DNA from: Actinomycetota bacterium
Lineage (GTDB): Bacteria > Actinomycetota > Thermoleophilia > Solirubrobacterales > 70-9
Reading direction: 5' to 3'
DNA length: 64,000 bases
Assembly (NCBI GenBank): GCA_018268675.1
Contig: JAFDWB010000009.1
Location: 124,001 to 188,000 of the forward strand
Shown here piece after piece: positions 56,065 to 64,000 of the stretch. Position 1 is the first letter of the stretch. The number at the start of each line of letters is the position of its first letter. The notes under the pieces were generated by a model. That model made no database searches. It saw only the letters and a program-made list of their open reading frames with translations, and was not told where the DNA came from. Both the position numbers and the translations under genes were made by a program.

Positions 56065-57630
56065 TCAGGCCTGCGCCGGGGAAGTCTCGTCCTCGGCCAC
56101 GTCGCCGGGCTCGACTTTGCCCCGGGGCATGAATCCCAGCGCCACGAGGAAGCCGATCGCGAGCGCGATCGCCATCCCGTAGAAGACGTCCCGGGTCGCT
56201 TCGGCGAAGGCGATCGGCACCGCGCCGAAGACCTCGCCCGCCCGCGCCCCCAGCGCGTGGCCGACCGCCTGGCAGGCGGTTTCGCCCTGCGACACACACC
56301 CGGCGACCGCGTCGGCCTTCCCCTTCGGCACCCCCTTGGCGCCGAGGATGCTCTCCAGGTTCGACCGGTTCTGGGTGATCAGCAGCGAGCCGAGGATCGC
56401 CAGCCCGAGGCTCGAGCCGAAGTTCCGCACCGTCTGCGTGATCCCGGTCGCCTCGCCGTAGCGGCTGCGCGGCACCCGGTTGAGCGCGTCGGTGTTGGCG
56501 GGGGAGAGGACCAGCCCGGTCCCGGCCCCGGCGAGCACGATGAAGTACCACTGTTCGCCCACCGAGAGGTGGGTCATCGAGCGGCCCCAGAGGTAGAAGC
56601 CGACGGCGCCGACCGCGCAGCCGAGGACCACCGGCCGCCGCGCCCCGATCCGGTCGAGCATCTTGCCGCCCCACTGGCTGGCGGTGGCGAACCCGGCGAA
56701 GAAGATCAGCAGGTAGAGGCCGGTTTCGGCGGCGGTTTCGCCGAGCGAGATCTGCGCGTACTCGCTGGCGAAGAAGAAGAGCGGCACGAAGGCGATCATC
56801 AGGAAGAAGAGGACGACGCAGTCGACGGCGAAGGCGCGGTTCTCGAAGATCCGCAGGCGCAACAGCGGGTTGGTCGCGCGCAGCTGGTCGACCACGAACC
56901 AGGCGAGAATCGCGAGGCCGAGGGCGATCGAGCCCCAGGTCTTGACGTCGCTCCACCCCCAGATCGCCGACTGCTGCAGTCCCAGCACCAGCAGCCCCAT
57001 GCCGCCGCAGGCGAGCACCGTGCCGCGATAGTCGAGCGGGGCGGGGTGGCGCTCGTCGGCGGGGTTGGCGCGCCAGGTGAGGAGGAGGGCGACGATCGCC
57101 ACCGGGATGTTGATCCAGAAGATCGAGCGCCAGGTCCACTGGGTGAGGTAGCCGCCCGCGATCGGCCCGATCGAGGTGAGCCCGCCGGCGATCGCGAAGA
57201 AGATCGCCATCGCGCGGCCGCGCTCGGCGACCGGGAAGGACTCGAGGACGATCGCCAGGGCGGCCGGGAACATGATCGCCGCGCCCGCGCCCTGGACGAT
57301 GCGGAAGGTGATCAGCCAGGCCTCGGCGGCGGAGCCGGTCGGGGTGGCGCCGCAGAGGGCGGAGGAGAGGGCGAAGACGACCACGCCGATCACGACCATG
57401 CGGCGGTGGCCGGCGATGTCGGCGAGGCGCCCGCCGAAGGCGAAGAGCGCCGACAGCGAGAGCAGGTAGCCGTTGATGATCCACTGCGACCCGGTGGTCG
57501 ACAGGTGGACGTCGGCCTGGATCGTCGGCAGCGCGATCGCGACGATCGTCTGGTCGATGAAGGTCATCGCGACGGCGAAGATCATCGCCGCCAGGATCAG
57601 CTTCGAGTTCTTGGCCGCCGTTTCGTCCAC
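56065..57630 (-). CDS. MFS exporter, DHA2 family
   Basis: 521 residues from GTG 57630 (VDETAAKNSKLILAAMIFAV), the first start codon that precedes the first membrane segment; no clear ribosome binding site is visible. Features: FIDQTIVAIALPTIQADVH (Asp in TM1), motif A FGGRLADIAGHRRMV and QRSRYGEATGITQT-like central region (VPRSRYGEATGITQTVRNFG). A Cys pair in a loop near residue 440-446 (AGCVSQGETACQAVG) may form a disulfide outside. Divergent from the small membrane protein gene at 57700. Confidence 0.88.
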   Translation of the reverse strand: MDETAAKNSKLILAAMIFAVAMTFIDQTIVAIALPTIQADVHLSTTGSQWIINGYLLSLSALFAFGGRLADIAGHRRMVVIGVVVFALSSALCGATPTGSAAEAWLITFRIVQGAGAAIMFPAALAIVLESFPVAERGRAMAIFFAIAGGLTSIGPIAGGYLTQWTWRSIFWINIPVAIVALLLTWRANPADERHPAPLDYRGTVLACGGMGLLVLGLQQSAIWGWSDVKTWGSIALGLAILAWFVVDQLRATNPLLRLRIFENRAFAVDCVVLFFLMIAFVPLFFFASEYAQISLGETAAETGLYLLIFFAGFATASQWGGKMLDRIGARRPVVLGCAVGAVGFYLWGRSMTHLSVGEQWYFIVLAGAGTGLVLSPANTDALNRVPRSRYGEATGITQTVRNFGSSLGLAILGSLLITQNRSNLESILGAKGVPKGKADAVAGCVSQGETACQAVGHALGARAGEVFGAVPIAFAEATRDVFYGMAIALAIGFLVALGFMPRGKVEPGDVAEDETSPAQA

Positions 57631-57699
57631 TGGCTGGAAATTCAGTGGTCGGTGGGGGATTCCTCCCCAGTTATCCGTCCGGTAGGGTGCCCAGCTGAG

Positions 57700-57873
57700 A
57701 TGCCCACCATCTTCTGGATCGGAGTCGGCTTCGCCTCCCTCATCTGCTTCATCGGCGCGCTGCTCGGCGCCCGGTCGAACAGCGCGACGTTCCTGTCGGG
57801 GGCCGCGATGGGCGCCTTCATGGGCTTCATGCTCTCCTTCCCGCTGATCGCGATCGGCCTCTCCTCCAGCTAG
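57700..57873 (+). CDS. Small two-helix membrane protein
   Basis: 57 residues: MPTIFWIGVGFASLICFIGA forms a first membrane helix, GARSNSATFLSGAAM a loop, and GAFMGFMLSFPLIAIGL a second. No known domain. Divergent from a DHA2 exporter with 69 bases between starts and only 4 bases before the AKR gene, so probably co-transcribed with it. Could be a small membrane accessory. Confidence 0.6.
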   Translation: MPTIFWIGVGFASLICFIGALLGARSNSATFLSGAAMGAFMGFMLSFPLIAIGLSSS

Positions 57874-57877
57874 CGCC

Positions 57878-58708
57878 GTGCCCGACGTCCCGAACGTCAG
57901 GCTGAGCGACGGCGTCGAGATCCCCCAGCTCGGGCTCGGCGTCTTCCAGGTCCCGCCCGAGGACACCCAGCGCACGGTCGAGGAGGCGCTGGCGGTCGGG
58001 TACCGACACCTCGACACCGCCGCCGCCTACCGCAACGAGCGCGGCGTCGCCGCCGGGATCGCCGCCTCCGGCGTCCACCGCGACGAGGTCTTCGTCACCA
58101 CCAAGGTCTGGAACACCGACCAGGGCTTCGACGCGACCCTCGCCGCCTTCGAGCGCTCGCTCGAAAACCTCGACACCGGCCACGTCGACCTCTACCTGAT
58201 CCACTGGCCGGTTCCCGCGCGCGACCGCTACCTGGACAGCTGGCGCGCTCTCGAACGGATCCGCGAGGAGGGCGGCGCGCGCTCGATCGGCGTCTCCAAC
58301 TTCCGCGTGGAGGACCTCGAGCGCCTGTCCCGCGAGGCCGGACAGATGCCGACGGTCAACCAGATCGAGCTCCATCCGCTGCTCCAGCAGGCCGACCTGC
58401 GCGCCTGGCACGCCGCGCACGGGATCGCCACCGAGGCCTGGAGCCCGCTGGCGCAGGGCGAGGTGCTGGGGGACGAGACCCTCGGCACGATCGCCGCCCA
58501 CCACTCGCGCACCGTCGCCCAGGTGATCCTGCGCTGGCACCTCCAGCTCGGCAACGTGGTGATCCCGAAGTCGGTCACCCCGGCGCGGATCGCAGAGAAC
58601 ATCGACCTCTTCGACTTCGAGCTGAGCGAAGACGACCTGGCGGCGATCGCCCGACTCGATGTCGGCCACCGCATCGGCCCCGACCCGGGCATCTTCGGCG
58701 CTGCGTAG
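57878..58708 (+). CDS. Aldo/keto reductase (2,5-diketo-gluconate reductase type)
   Basis: 276 residues, GTG start. Catalytic tetrad: Asp in YRHLDTAAAYRNE (with the Tyr) near residues 44-54, Lys in VTTKVWNTD near 75 and His in YLIHWPVPARD near 109. NADPH-binding end VVIPKSVTPARIAENIDLFDFELSED near 226-250. Reduces aldehydes or ketones to alcohols. The next gene begins 50 bases inside its end. Confidence 0.92.
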   Translation: MPDVPNVRLSDGVEIPQLGLGVFQVPPEDTQRTVEEALAVGYRHLDTAAAYRNERGVAAGIAASGVHRDEVFVTTKVWNTDQGFDATLAAFERSLENLDTGHVDLYLIHWPVPARDRYLDSWRALERIREEGGARSIGVSNFRVEDLERLSREAGQMPTVNQIELHPLLQQADLRAWHAAHGIATEAWSPLAQGEVLGDETLGTIAAHHSRTVAQVILRWHLQLGNVVIPKSVTPARIAENIDLFDFELSEDDLAAIARLDVGHRIGPDPGIFGAA

Positions 58709-59348
58709 GGCGAACGCGGTCGCCGCCACGGCCTTCCTGGTCGGCGGCTCGCTCTTCGCCCTCGGCGCCGCCCTGTCCCAGGCCCACATCGGCGGCCCGC
58801 GTCTGGCCGCGGTCGTCTACCTGGTCGGCGGCGTCTTCTTCTCGACCGGCGGCTATGCCTCGGTGCTGCTGGCGATCAACGCCCCGCACCGGCGCCGCGA
58901 CGGCACCTGGGCGGGCGACCGCTGGTGCTGGTTCGCCCGCGAACCGAGCAACGTCGACTTCCTCGCCGCCGCCGTCCTCTTCTCCGGCACCCTCGTCTTC
59001 GGCGTCAACCTCGTCGACTCGCTCTTCGGCAACCTGACCCCGGCCCAGGAGGACCGCCTGGTCTGGAACCCGGACATCATCGGCTGCCTGCTCTTCCTCA
59101 TCTCCGGCTTCCTGGCGATGGTCGACATCTCCGGCTCCTGGTGGCGCCTGCGCGGCGAGGGCCTCGGCTGGTGGATCGTCTTCACCAACCAGCTCGGCTC
59201 GGTCCTCTTCATGGTCGCCGCGGTCGCCTCCTTCGTCCGCGCCGACGGAGACATGATCGCGGTCGGCATCGCCAACTGGGGCACCCTGACCGGCGCCCTC
59301 TGCTTCGCCGTCGCCGGCGTGATGCAGTTCTACGAGGCGCCGGGGTAG
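58659..59348 (+). CDS. Multi-pass membrane protein (YrhK-like domain possible)
   Basis: 229 residues with about five hydrophobic segments: VAATAFLVGGSLFALGAAL, AVVYLVGGVFFSTGGYASVLL, FLAAAVLFSGTLVFGVNL, LLFLISGFLAMVDI, WIVFTNQLGSVLFMVAAVAS and GTLTGALCFAVAGVMQ. A conserved-looking loop WCWFAREPSNVDF lies near residue 88. The spacing GGxxFxxG recalls YrhK domains, but assignment is weak. The start at 58659 overlaps the AKR gene by 50 bases. Confidence 0.7.
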   Translation: MSATASAPTRASSALRRANAVAATAFLVGGSLFALGAALSQAHIGGPRLAAVVYLVGGVFFSTGGYASVLLAINAPHRRRDGTWAGDRWCWFAREPSNVDFLAAAVLFSGTLVFGVNLVDSLFGNLTPAQEDRLVWNPDIIGCLLFLISGFLAMVDISGSWWRLRGEGLGWWIVFTNQLGSVLFMVAAVASFVRADGDMIAVGIANWGTLTGALCFAVAGVMQFYEAPG

Positions 59349-59375
59349 GGACGGGGGCTCGCGCCCGGCCCGCTC

Positions 59376-59411
59376 GGTGAGTTGACCCCTGCGGGGTGTG
59401 GTCAACTCACC
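59376..59411. repeat. 36-bp palindrome upstream of repeat B copy 3
   Basis: Perfect 12-bp arms GGTGAGTTGACC/GGTCAACTCACC around a 12-base loop, 27 bases past the membrane protein stop. A candidate 3' hairpin; no T run. Confidence 0.75.
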
Positions 59412-59424
59412 AACCGTCCGGCGG

Positions 59425-59562
59425 TTTTCAGGATGGGGACGGGGTTCGGGCGCCTTGCGTGGGAGCCCGTGACGAAGTGCACAGCTTCGGTGCGCCTTCC
59501 ATGGCCGCTCCAGGTTGACGGGGCGAAAACCGCTGATATGGAGCGGTTTTCGGCCCATCAAC
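59425..59562 (-). repeat. Repeat family B, copy 3: palindrome plus conserved tail, minus orientation
   Basis: Palindrome 59514-59562 has 18-bp arms with two mismatches in the left arm (gttgacggggcgaaaacc). The tail (59425-59513) reads on the minus strand as GGAAGGCGCACCGAAGC... CATCCTGAAA and matches copy 1 at most of its positions. It fills the gap before the MBL gene. Confidence 0.88.
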
Positions 59563-59616
59563 CTTGGGGGGCGCGGGACGCTCCGTAGCCGCATGGGCAC
59601 CTGAGAGGATTCGCGG

Positions 59617-60615
59617 ATGGCGCAGGCGCAGGTGGTGAAGCCGCGGACCGAACGGATCCAGCCGGGGATCTGGCGGCTGAAGCTGCCCTGTCCGTGGCCG
59701 GGGGTGCCGCACGGGAACGCCTGGGCGGTGCAGCGGGGCGCGGGACTGGTGCTGTTCGACACCGGGGTCGGCGGGCGGGGGCGGCTGCGGATGCTCGACA
59801 TCGCGCTGGCGCAGGCCGGGTTCGGGGTCGAAAACGTGGAGCTGGTCGTCTGCACCCACGCGCACTCCGATCACTACGGGCTCGCCGCATCGATCTGCGA
59901 GCAGACCGGTTGTGAGCTGTGGATGCACCCGAAGTGGGAGCACATCCGGCTGCAGGCCGACGATCCCCAGGCGGCGCTCGAACAGCGGCTCGAGGTGGGC
60001 CGGATGAGCGGCGTGCCGCTGAGCGCCCTCGACCGCTACCGGGAGGCGCGCACCGACCATGCCGAAGACCTGATCGACGGGATCCGGGCGCCGGACCGCG
60101 ACCTCGTGCCGGGGGTGGAGGTGGAGACCGACATCGGCGCCTGGAGGGTGGTCGAGACCCCCGGCCACGCGCCCTCCCACGTCTGCCTGCACCAGCCCGA
60201 GCGGCGGCTGATGATCACCGGCGACCACCTGATGGGCCGCACCGTCCTCTTCTTCGACTACGGCCACACGCCGGACCCGTTCGGCGAATACCTCGCCAGC
60301 CTCGACGTCGTCGAGCCGCTCCCGGTCGACCTCTGCCTGCCCGGCCACGGCAAACCGTTCCGCGACATCGACGCGAAGGTCGCCGAGGGGCGCCGCCAGG
60401 CGGGCGAGCTGCTCGACCGGGTCCGCGCCCAGCTCGCCCCCGCCACCGAACCGACCGCCTTCGAAGTCGTCGAAGGGATCGCCGGCCCCGAGAACCTGAC
60501 CGCGGGCACGGCCGGCTTCCTGCTGCAGATCGTCCTCGCCTGCCTCGACCACCTGGCCGCCCTCGGGGAGGCGCGGCCGGTCCCCGACTCCGACCCCCAG
60601 CGCTGGCGTAGCTGA
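59617..60615 (+). CDS. MBL-fold metallohydrolase
   Basis: 332 residues. Zinc motif CTHAHSDHYGLA near residue 78 (HxHxDH), further ligands His in TPGHAPSHVCLH near 184 and Asp in ITGDHLMGR near 205, then CLPGHGKPF (last His) near 244. The C-terminal 80 residues contain a helical domain often seen in the LACTB2/RNase-like group. It hydrolyses an ester or thioester. The stop is directly followed by the start of the PQQ-type gene. Confidence 0.88.
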   Translation: MAQAQVVKPRTERIQPGIWRLKLPCPWPGVPHGNAWAVQRGAGLVLFDTGVGGRGRLRMLDIALAQAGFGVENVELVVCTHAHSDHYGLAASICEQTGCELWMHPKWEHIRLQADDPQAALEQRLEVGRMSGVPLSALDRYREARTDHAEDLIDGIRAPDRDLVPGVEVETDIGAWRVVETPGHAPSHVCLHQPERRLMITGDHLMGRTVLFFDYGHTPDPFGEYLASLDVVEPLPVDLCLPGHGKPFRDIDAKVAEGRRQAGELLDRVRAQLAPATEPTAFEVVEGIAGPENLTAGTAGFLLQIVLACLDHLAALGEARPVPDSDPQRWRS

Positions 60616-62088
60616 GTGATCAAGCGCCTCCGCTCGGCCCTCTCCCTCCTCGTCCACCCGCGCCGGCTGTGGCGGGAGCATCGGCGCGTCGCCTACGCGC
60701 TGATCGGCGCGGCGGTGCTGGTGATCGCCGCGGCGGCGGTCGGCTACGAGCTGCTGAAGCGCCCGCCCGACGTCCACAACGAAGCCGCGATCCGCGAATT
60801 CAAGCCAGAAAAGCCGAAGCCGCCGCCGAAGCCCGTGCACGGCAAGCCGAAGACGGTGAACTGGCCGATCTTCGGCCTCAACCCGGCCCGCACCCGTTAC
60901 CTGCCGGCGCAGGGGATCCGGCCGCCGTTCAAGCTGATCTGGCACTACACCGAGCGGCCGCTGCTCGAGTTCCCGCCCGTCTATGCCGACGGCCGCCTCT
61001 ACGCGGTCAACAACAGCGGCACCGCCTTCGCCCTCGACGCGGAAACCGGCAAGGTGCTCTGGGAACGGCGGATCGGCCGCCTGAACGCCTCCTCGCCCGC
61101 CTACTACAAAGGCCGCCTCTACATCGTCAACCTCGTCCCCGGCCACATCGTGAAGCTGAACGCGGCGACCGGGAAGATCATCTGGAAACACGTGCTCCCG
61201 GGCCGCGCCGAGTCCTCGCCGCTGGTGCTCGGCAACAGCGTCTACTTCGGCTGCGAAAACGACTATCTCTACTCGCTCAGCATCCACAACGGGAACATCC
61301 GCTGGAAAACCCAGCTCGCCGGTCCGGTCAAGTCGGCGCCCGCCTACCGCAACGGGGTGCTCTTCGTCGGTGACTACGGCGGCGACATGAACGCGGTGCG
61401 CGCCTCCGACGGCAAGCTGATCTGGCAGAGCGGCTCGCTCGGGACCGGGGTCAGCGGCGGCGAGTTCTACTCGACCCCGGCGGTCGCCTTCGGCCGCGTC
61501 TACGCTGGCAACAACGACGGCCGCGTCTACAGCTACGACCAGAAGACCGGCGCCCTCGCCTGGACCCACTCGACCGGCGGCTACGTCTACTCCGGCCCGA
61601 CCGTGGCGACCACCGACAACACCCCGCCGACCGTCTACATCGGTTCCTTCGACGGCAACATCTACGCGCTCAACGCGAAGAACGGCGAAACGCGCTGGGC
61701 GCACTCGGCGGGCGGGCAGGTGGTCGGCTCGCTCTCCGCCGTCGGCAACATCGTCTACGTCGCCGAGTTCACCAACGGCTCGACCAACGGCTACTCGATG
61801 CGCACCGGCAAGCAGGTCTTCCACTACAAGACCGGCACCTACTCGCCGGTGATCTCCGACGGCCGGCGGATCTACCTGGTGGGCTACTCGAGCATCAACG
61901 CGCTCGAACCGATCCGCAAGGTCGCCAAGGTCGCCCCGGCGAAGGCGGCGCCTGCGGTCAGGAGGCTGGCGCCGGCCCGGGTCGCACCAGCACCGAAGCG
62001 CGACCCCCGCCACCGACCAGCGCCCCATTCTCGAGCCGGCGAAGCGAAACACGCACGGGGTGGGGAGCGCGAAAACGGGTCAAGGTGA
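60616..62088 (+). CDS. Membrane-anchored PQQ-type beta-propeller protein
   Basis: 490 residues, GTG start at the end of the MBL gene. Basic N-terminus and one membrane anchor (YALIGAAVLVIAAAAVGYELL, residues 32-52), a Lys/Pro-rich linker (KPEKPKPPPKPVHGKPK), then repeated PQQ-like blades such as LDAETGKVLWERRI, LNAATGKIIWKHVL and RASDGKLIWQSG. Alanine-glycine-tryptophan spacing gives about seven blades, so a scaffold or BamB-like protein outside the membrane. The last 45 residues (RDPRHRPAPHSRAGEAKHAR) are encoded antisense to the next gene and look unstructured. Confidence 0.85.
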   Translation: MIKRLRSALSLLVHPRRLWREHRRVAYALIGAAVLVIAAAAVGYELLKRPPDVHNEAAIREFKPEKPKPPPKPVHGKPKTVNWPIFGLNPARTRYLPAQGIRPPFKLIWHYTERPLLEFPPVYADGRLYAVNNSGTAFALDAETGKVLWERRIGRLNASSPAYYKGRLYIVNLVPGHIVKLNAATGKIIWKHVLPGRAESSPLVLGNSVYFGCENDYLYSLSIHNGNIRWKTQLAGPVKSAPAYRNGVLFVGDYGGDMNAVRASDGKLIWQSGSLGTGVSGGEFYSTPAVAFGRVYAGNNDGRVYSYDQKTGALAWTHSTGGYVYSGPTVATTDNTPPTVYIGSFDGNIYALNAKNGETRWAHSAGGQVVGSLSAVGNIVYVAEFTNGSTNGYSMRTGKQVFHYKTGTYSPVISDGRRIYLVGYSSINALEPIRKVAKVAPAKAAPAVRRLAPARVAPAPKRDPRHRPAPHSRAGEAKHARGGERENGSR

Positions 62089-63448
62089 AGTTGTAGGAGA
62101 CCGGCTGTGAGCCGACCTTGTGGAAGGCCGGCGGCAGCAGGCGGGCGGCGCCGCGCTCGGCGCTCGCCGAGCCGACCAGGTCGATCTCCCGCAGCGGCGG
62201 CAGCGTGCCTTTGGCCATTTCGGCATCGAGGTAGTAGGCGAGCGGCCAGCCGGCGGCGTGGCGGATCGTCACCACCGCCTTGTCGGGGCGCAGCGGCCCG
62301 ACCACCGCGGCGGCGTTGCGCAGGTCCTCGCGCTGCAGGCGCGGCAGCCGGTCGATCTCCAGCGTGAAGATCAGCGAGCAGGCGCAGAAGGCGGCGGCCA
62401 GCCCGAGCCCGAGCCGCCCCGCCCGCCGCACGGTGAAGCCGGCGGCGATCACGACGATCAGCGGGCCGAAGGTCGGGATCAGGTTGCGGCCGTCGAAATA
62501 GTCTTTGCCGAGCAGGGCGAGCAGCAGCGACAGCGCCACCGCGCCGCCGCCGACCGCCGCCGCGAGGCCCGCGCCGCGCCGCTCCTCCGGGTCGCCGCGG
62601 GCGAGCAGCAGCGCCAGCGCCGCGAGCGCCAGCACGATCGGCACCCCGAGCGGGATCGGCCCCGGCTGCCGCGCCCCGTGCTCGTCGCCGTTGTCGTTGC
62701 CGACCAGCTTCGCCGTGGCCCGTTCCAGCCGTTCGCCGATCGGCTGTTCGGCGATCCAGCTGGCGTGGGCGTTGTTCGCCTGCTCGATCGCGATCGGCAG
62801 GAGGAGCGCGCCGACCACCGCCACCGCGCCGACCGCGAGCGCGACCTGCCGCCGCGGCCCCCACCAGAGCAGGAGCCCCGCCTCGACCACGACGACGAAG
62901 CCGGCGAAGTAGTGGGTGGCGATCGCCAGCGCCGAGAAGACCGCCCAGAGGACGAGGTCGCGGCGCGCCCAGCCGTGGCGGACGCGGGCGAAGTAGAGGA
63001 AGGAGAGGGAGGTGAGGAGGAAGACGAGGGCGTAGGCGCGGGCGTCCTGGGAGAACCAGATCAGGACCGGGCTGACGGCGACGATCGCCGCCGCCACGAG
63101 GCCGGTGAGGCGGCGCAGCGGCAGGGCGACGGCGGCGAGGTAGACGACGACGATCGAGCCGGTCCCGGCCAGCGCCGAGAGCGAGCGCAGCCACAGTTCG
63201 CCGGTCCCGAACGGACGCGACCAGAGCCAGGCGAGGGCGTAGTAGAGCGGCGGCGTCGACTCGCTCTTGGGTACGGTCGAGAGCGTTTCGAAGAAGCTCG
63301 GGTGGAGGACCCGGGCGACCGTGACCGCCTCGTCGTAGCGGTAGCTCTGGAGGTCGATGGTGGCGAAGCGCAGGATCGCCCCGACCGCGACGATCCCCGC
63401 CAGCGCGAGCAGGTGCGGCGAGGCGGTGAGGCGGCGGATCCTCGTCAC
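61958..63448 (-). CDS. PMT/ArnT-type membrane glycosyltransferase (GT39-like)
   Basis: 496 residues. Membrane segments throughout; the first external loop has DLQSYRYDEAVTVARVLH near residue 32 (catalytic Asp-Glu), followed by KSESTPPLYYALAWLWS, then IWFSQDARAYALVFL and GKDYFDGRNLIP near 315. Soluble C-terminal part from about 380. It transfers a sugar from a polyprenyl-phosphate donor outside the membrane. The 3' end overlaps the convergent propeller gene by 131 bases. Divergent from a paralogue at 63515. Confidence 0.87.
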   Translation of the reverse strand: MTRIRRLTASPHLLALAGIVAVGAILRFATIDLQSYRYDEAVTVARVLHPSFFETLSTVPKSESTPPLYYALAWLWSRPFGTGELWLRSLSALAGTGSIVVVYLAAVALPLRRLTGLVAAAIVAVSPVLIWFSQDARAYALVFLLTSLSFLYFARVRHGWARRDLVLWAVFSALAIATHYFAGFVVVVEAGLLLWWGPRRQVALAVGAVAVVGALLLPIAIEQANNAHASWIAEQPIGERLERATAKLVGNDNGDEHGARQPGPIPLGVPIVLALAALALLLARGDPEERRGAGLAAAVGGGAVALSLLLALLGKDYFDGRNLIPTFGPLIVVIAAGFTVRRAGRLGLGLAAAFCACSLIFTLEIDRLPRLQREDLRNAAAVVGPLRPDKAVVTIRHAAGWPLAYYLDAEMAKGTLPPLREIDLVGSASAERGAARLLPPAFHKVGSQPVSYNFTLTRFRAPHPVRVSLRRLENGALVGGGGRASVLVRPGPAPAS

Positions 63449-63514
63449 GCGCCGATCCTAGAGCGAGAGTATTGGACCGGGGCGCGCCGGGCGGGCGCTC
63501 CTCAGGCGCTCCTC

Positions 63515-64000
63515 ATGTTCATCTTCTTGTCTCAGCGGATCGAAGTCTCCCCCGACAGCGGCTCGTCGGCGTCCCCGGCGAGGAAGGCAAAGTGGTTCCT
63601 GTGGTCGGTCCTCGGCCTCACGGTGCTGGCCGCCGCGATCCGCTTCCCGACCCTCGGCCTGCAGAGCTACCGCCACGACGAGGCGGTCACCGCCGGGCGG
63701 GTCCTCGGCGGCAGCCTCGGCGCCGCGATGCACAGCGTCTGGTCGGGCGAGTCGACGCCGCCGCTCTACTACCTGCTGGCCTGGTTCTGGTCACAGCTCT
63801 TCGGCGTCGGCGAGTTCGGCCTGCGCTCGCTCTCGGCCCTGTTCGGGACGGCGACGGTGCCCTTCGCCTGCCTGGCCGGGCGGGAGCTCGTGGGCCGGCG
63901 CACCGGCATCGCCCTCGGCGCGCTGGTCGCCGTCAACCCACTGCTGATCTGGTACTCGCAGGACGCCCGCGCCTACGCCCTGCTGGTCTTGCTGACGACC
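63515..64000 (+). CDS. PMT/ArnT-type membrane glycosyltransferase, 5' part (runs past window)
   Basis: 162 residues visible from ATG 63515. Paralogous to the divergent gene: LGLQSYRHDEAVTAGRVLG carries the catalytic Asp-Glu, GESTPPLYYLLAWFWSQLF and IWYSQDARAYALLVLL follow. A signal-anchor type first segment (WSVLGLTVLAAAIRFPTL) comes after a 30-residue Ser-rich cytoplasmic start. The gap between the two divergent starts is only 66 bases. Confidence 0.85.
   Translation, partial: MFIFLSQRIEVSPDSGSSASPARKAKWFLWSVLGLTVLAAAIRFPTLGLQSYRHDEAVTAGRVLGGSLGAAMHSVWSGESTPPLYYLLAWFWSQLFGVGEFGLRSLSALFGTATVPFACLAGRELVGRRTGIALGALVAVNPLLIWYSQDARAYALLVLLTT

Noticed and set aside
1-64000. CRISPR array, tRNA, rRNA, phage or insertion-sequence genes
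   Set aside because: No regularly spaced direct repeats, no cloverleaf-like tRNA sequence, and no transposase, integrase or phage protein motif was seen. The repeats found are palindromes without a linked transposase in the window.

Overview
The window is very GC-rich (about 70% or more by eye) with dense, short-spaced genes and frequent GTG starts. F420-type (Ddn-like) and mycofactocin-type oxidoreductases, a stand-alone Ada-type zinc domain, many DHA2 exporters and a complete Liv-type operon point to a soil actinobacterium. The deep-branching Thermoleophilia/Solirubrobacterales fit best, but this is inference: no rRNA or tRNA gene is present to prove it.

Layout. (1) 1-12047, plus strand: one catabolic operon. 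It holds a class III aminotransferase (cut by the window edge), a glutamine-synthetase-like ligase, an amidohydrolase, an M20 amidohydrolase, a five-gene Liv-type ABC importer, and two agmatinase-family ureohydrolases flanking an M24 peptidase. It looks built to import and dismantle a nitrogen-rich amine, guanidino or acyl-amino compound. (2) 12048-19078: a broken 2OG-Fe(II) oxygenase, an Ada-like zinc protein, a two-gene ABC exporter and a large exported beta-propeller phosphoesterase, bracketed by an inverted pair of 81-bp repeats. (3) 19079-28733, minus strand: a seven-gene operon in which every junction overlaps, encoding synthesis, export and modification of a surface polysaccharide (two glycosyltransferases, a pyruvyltransferase-like protein, a flippase fused to a GT39-type glycosyltransferase, a BcsA-like synthase, a GH8 glucanase and a sulfotransferase). 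(4) 29008-34984: TetR/P450, a YcaQ-like glycosylase, an MFS exporter with a TetR gene and a likely operator, and a Ddn-like oxidoreductase. (5) 35259-47303: mixed metabolism (cNMP-domain flavoprotein, hydrolase, siderophore-interacting protein, SIMPL protein, quinone-oxidoreductase-like protein, IlvD, acetoacetyl-CoA synthetase, SGNH protein) and a possible leader RNA at 43652-43866. (6) 47325-51879: MarR, MenB, acyl-CoA dehydrogenase, CoA-transferase and a mycofactocin-type SDR. (7) 52246-57630: three DHA2 exporters and a metallophosphoesterase. (8) 57700-64000: AKR, membrane proteins, an MBL hydrolase, a PQQ-type propeller and two divergent GT39-type glycosyltransferases.

The most unusual feature is a large set of long-stem palindromes (39-71 bp) in several sequence families. 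Most lie between genes, often in clusters after stop codons. Two 39-bp copies sit inside genes as exact 13-codon in-frame segments, recalling the Rickettsia palindromic elements. A second unexpected pattern is a near-complete switch from GAG to GAA for glutamate in several exported-protein genes, whereas at least one cytosolic neighbour (LivG) uses only GAG.
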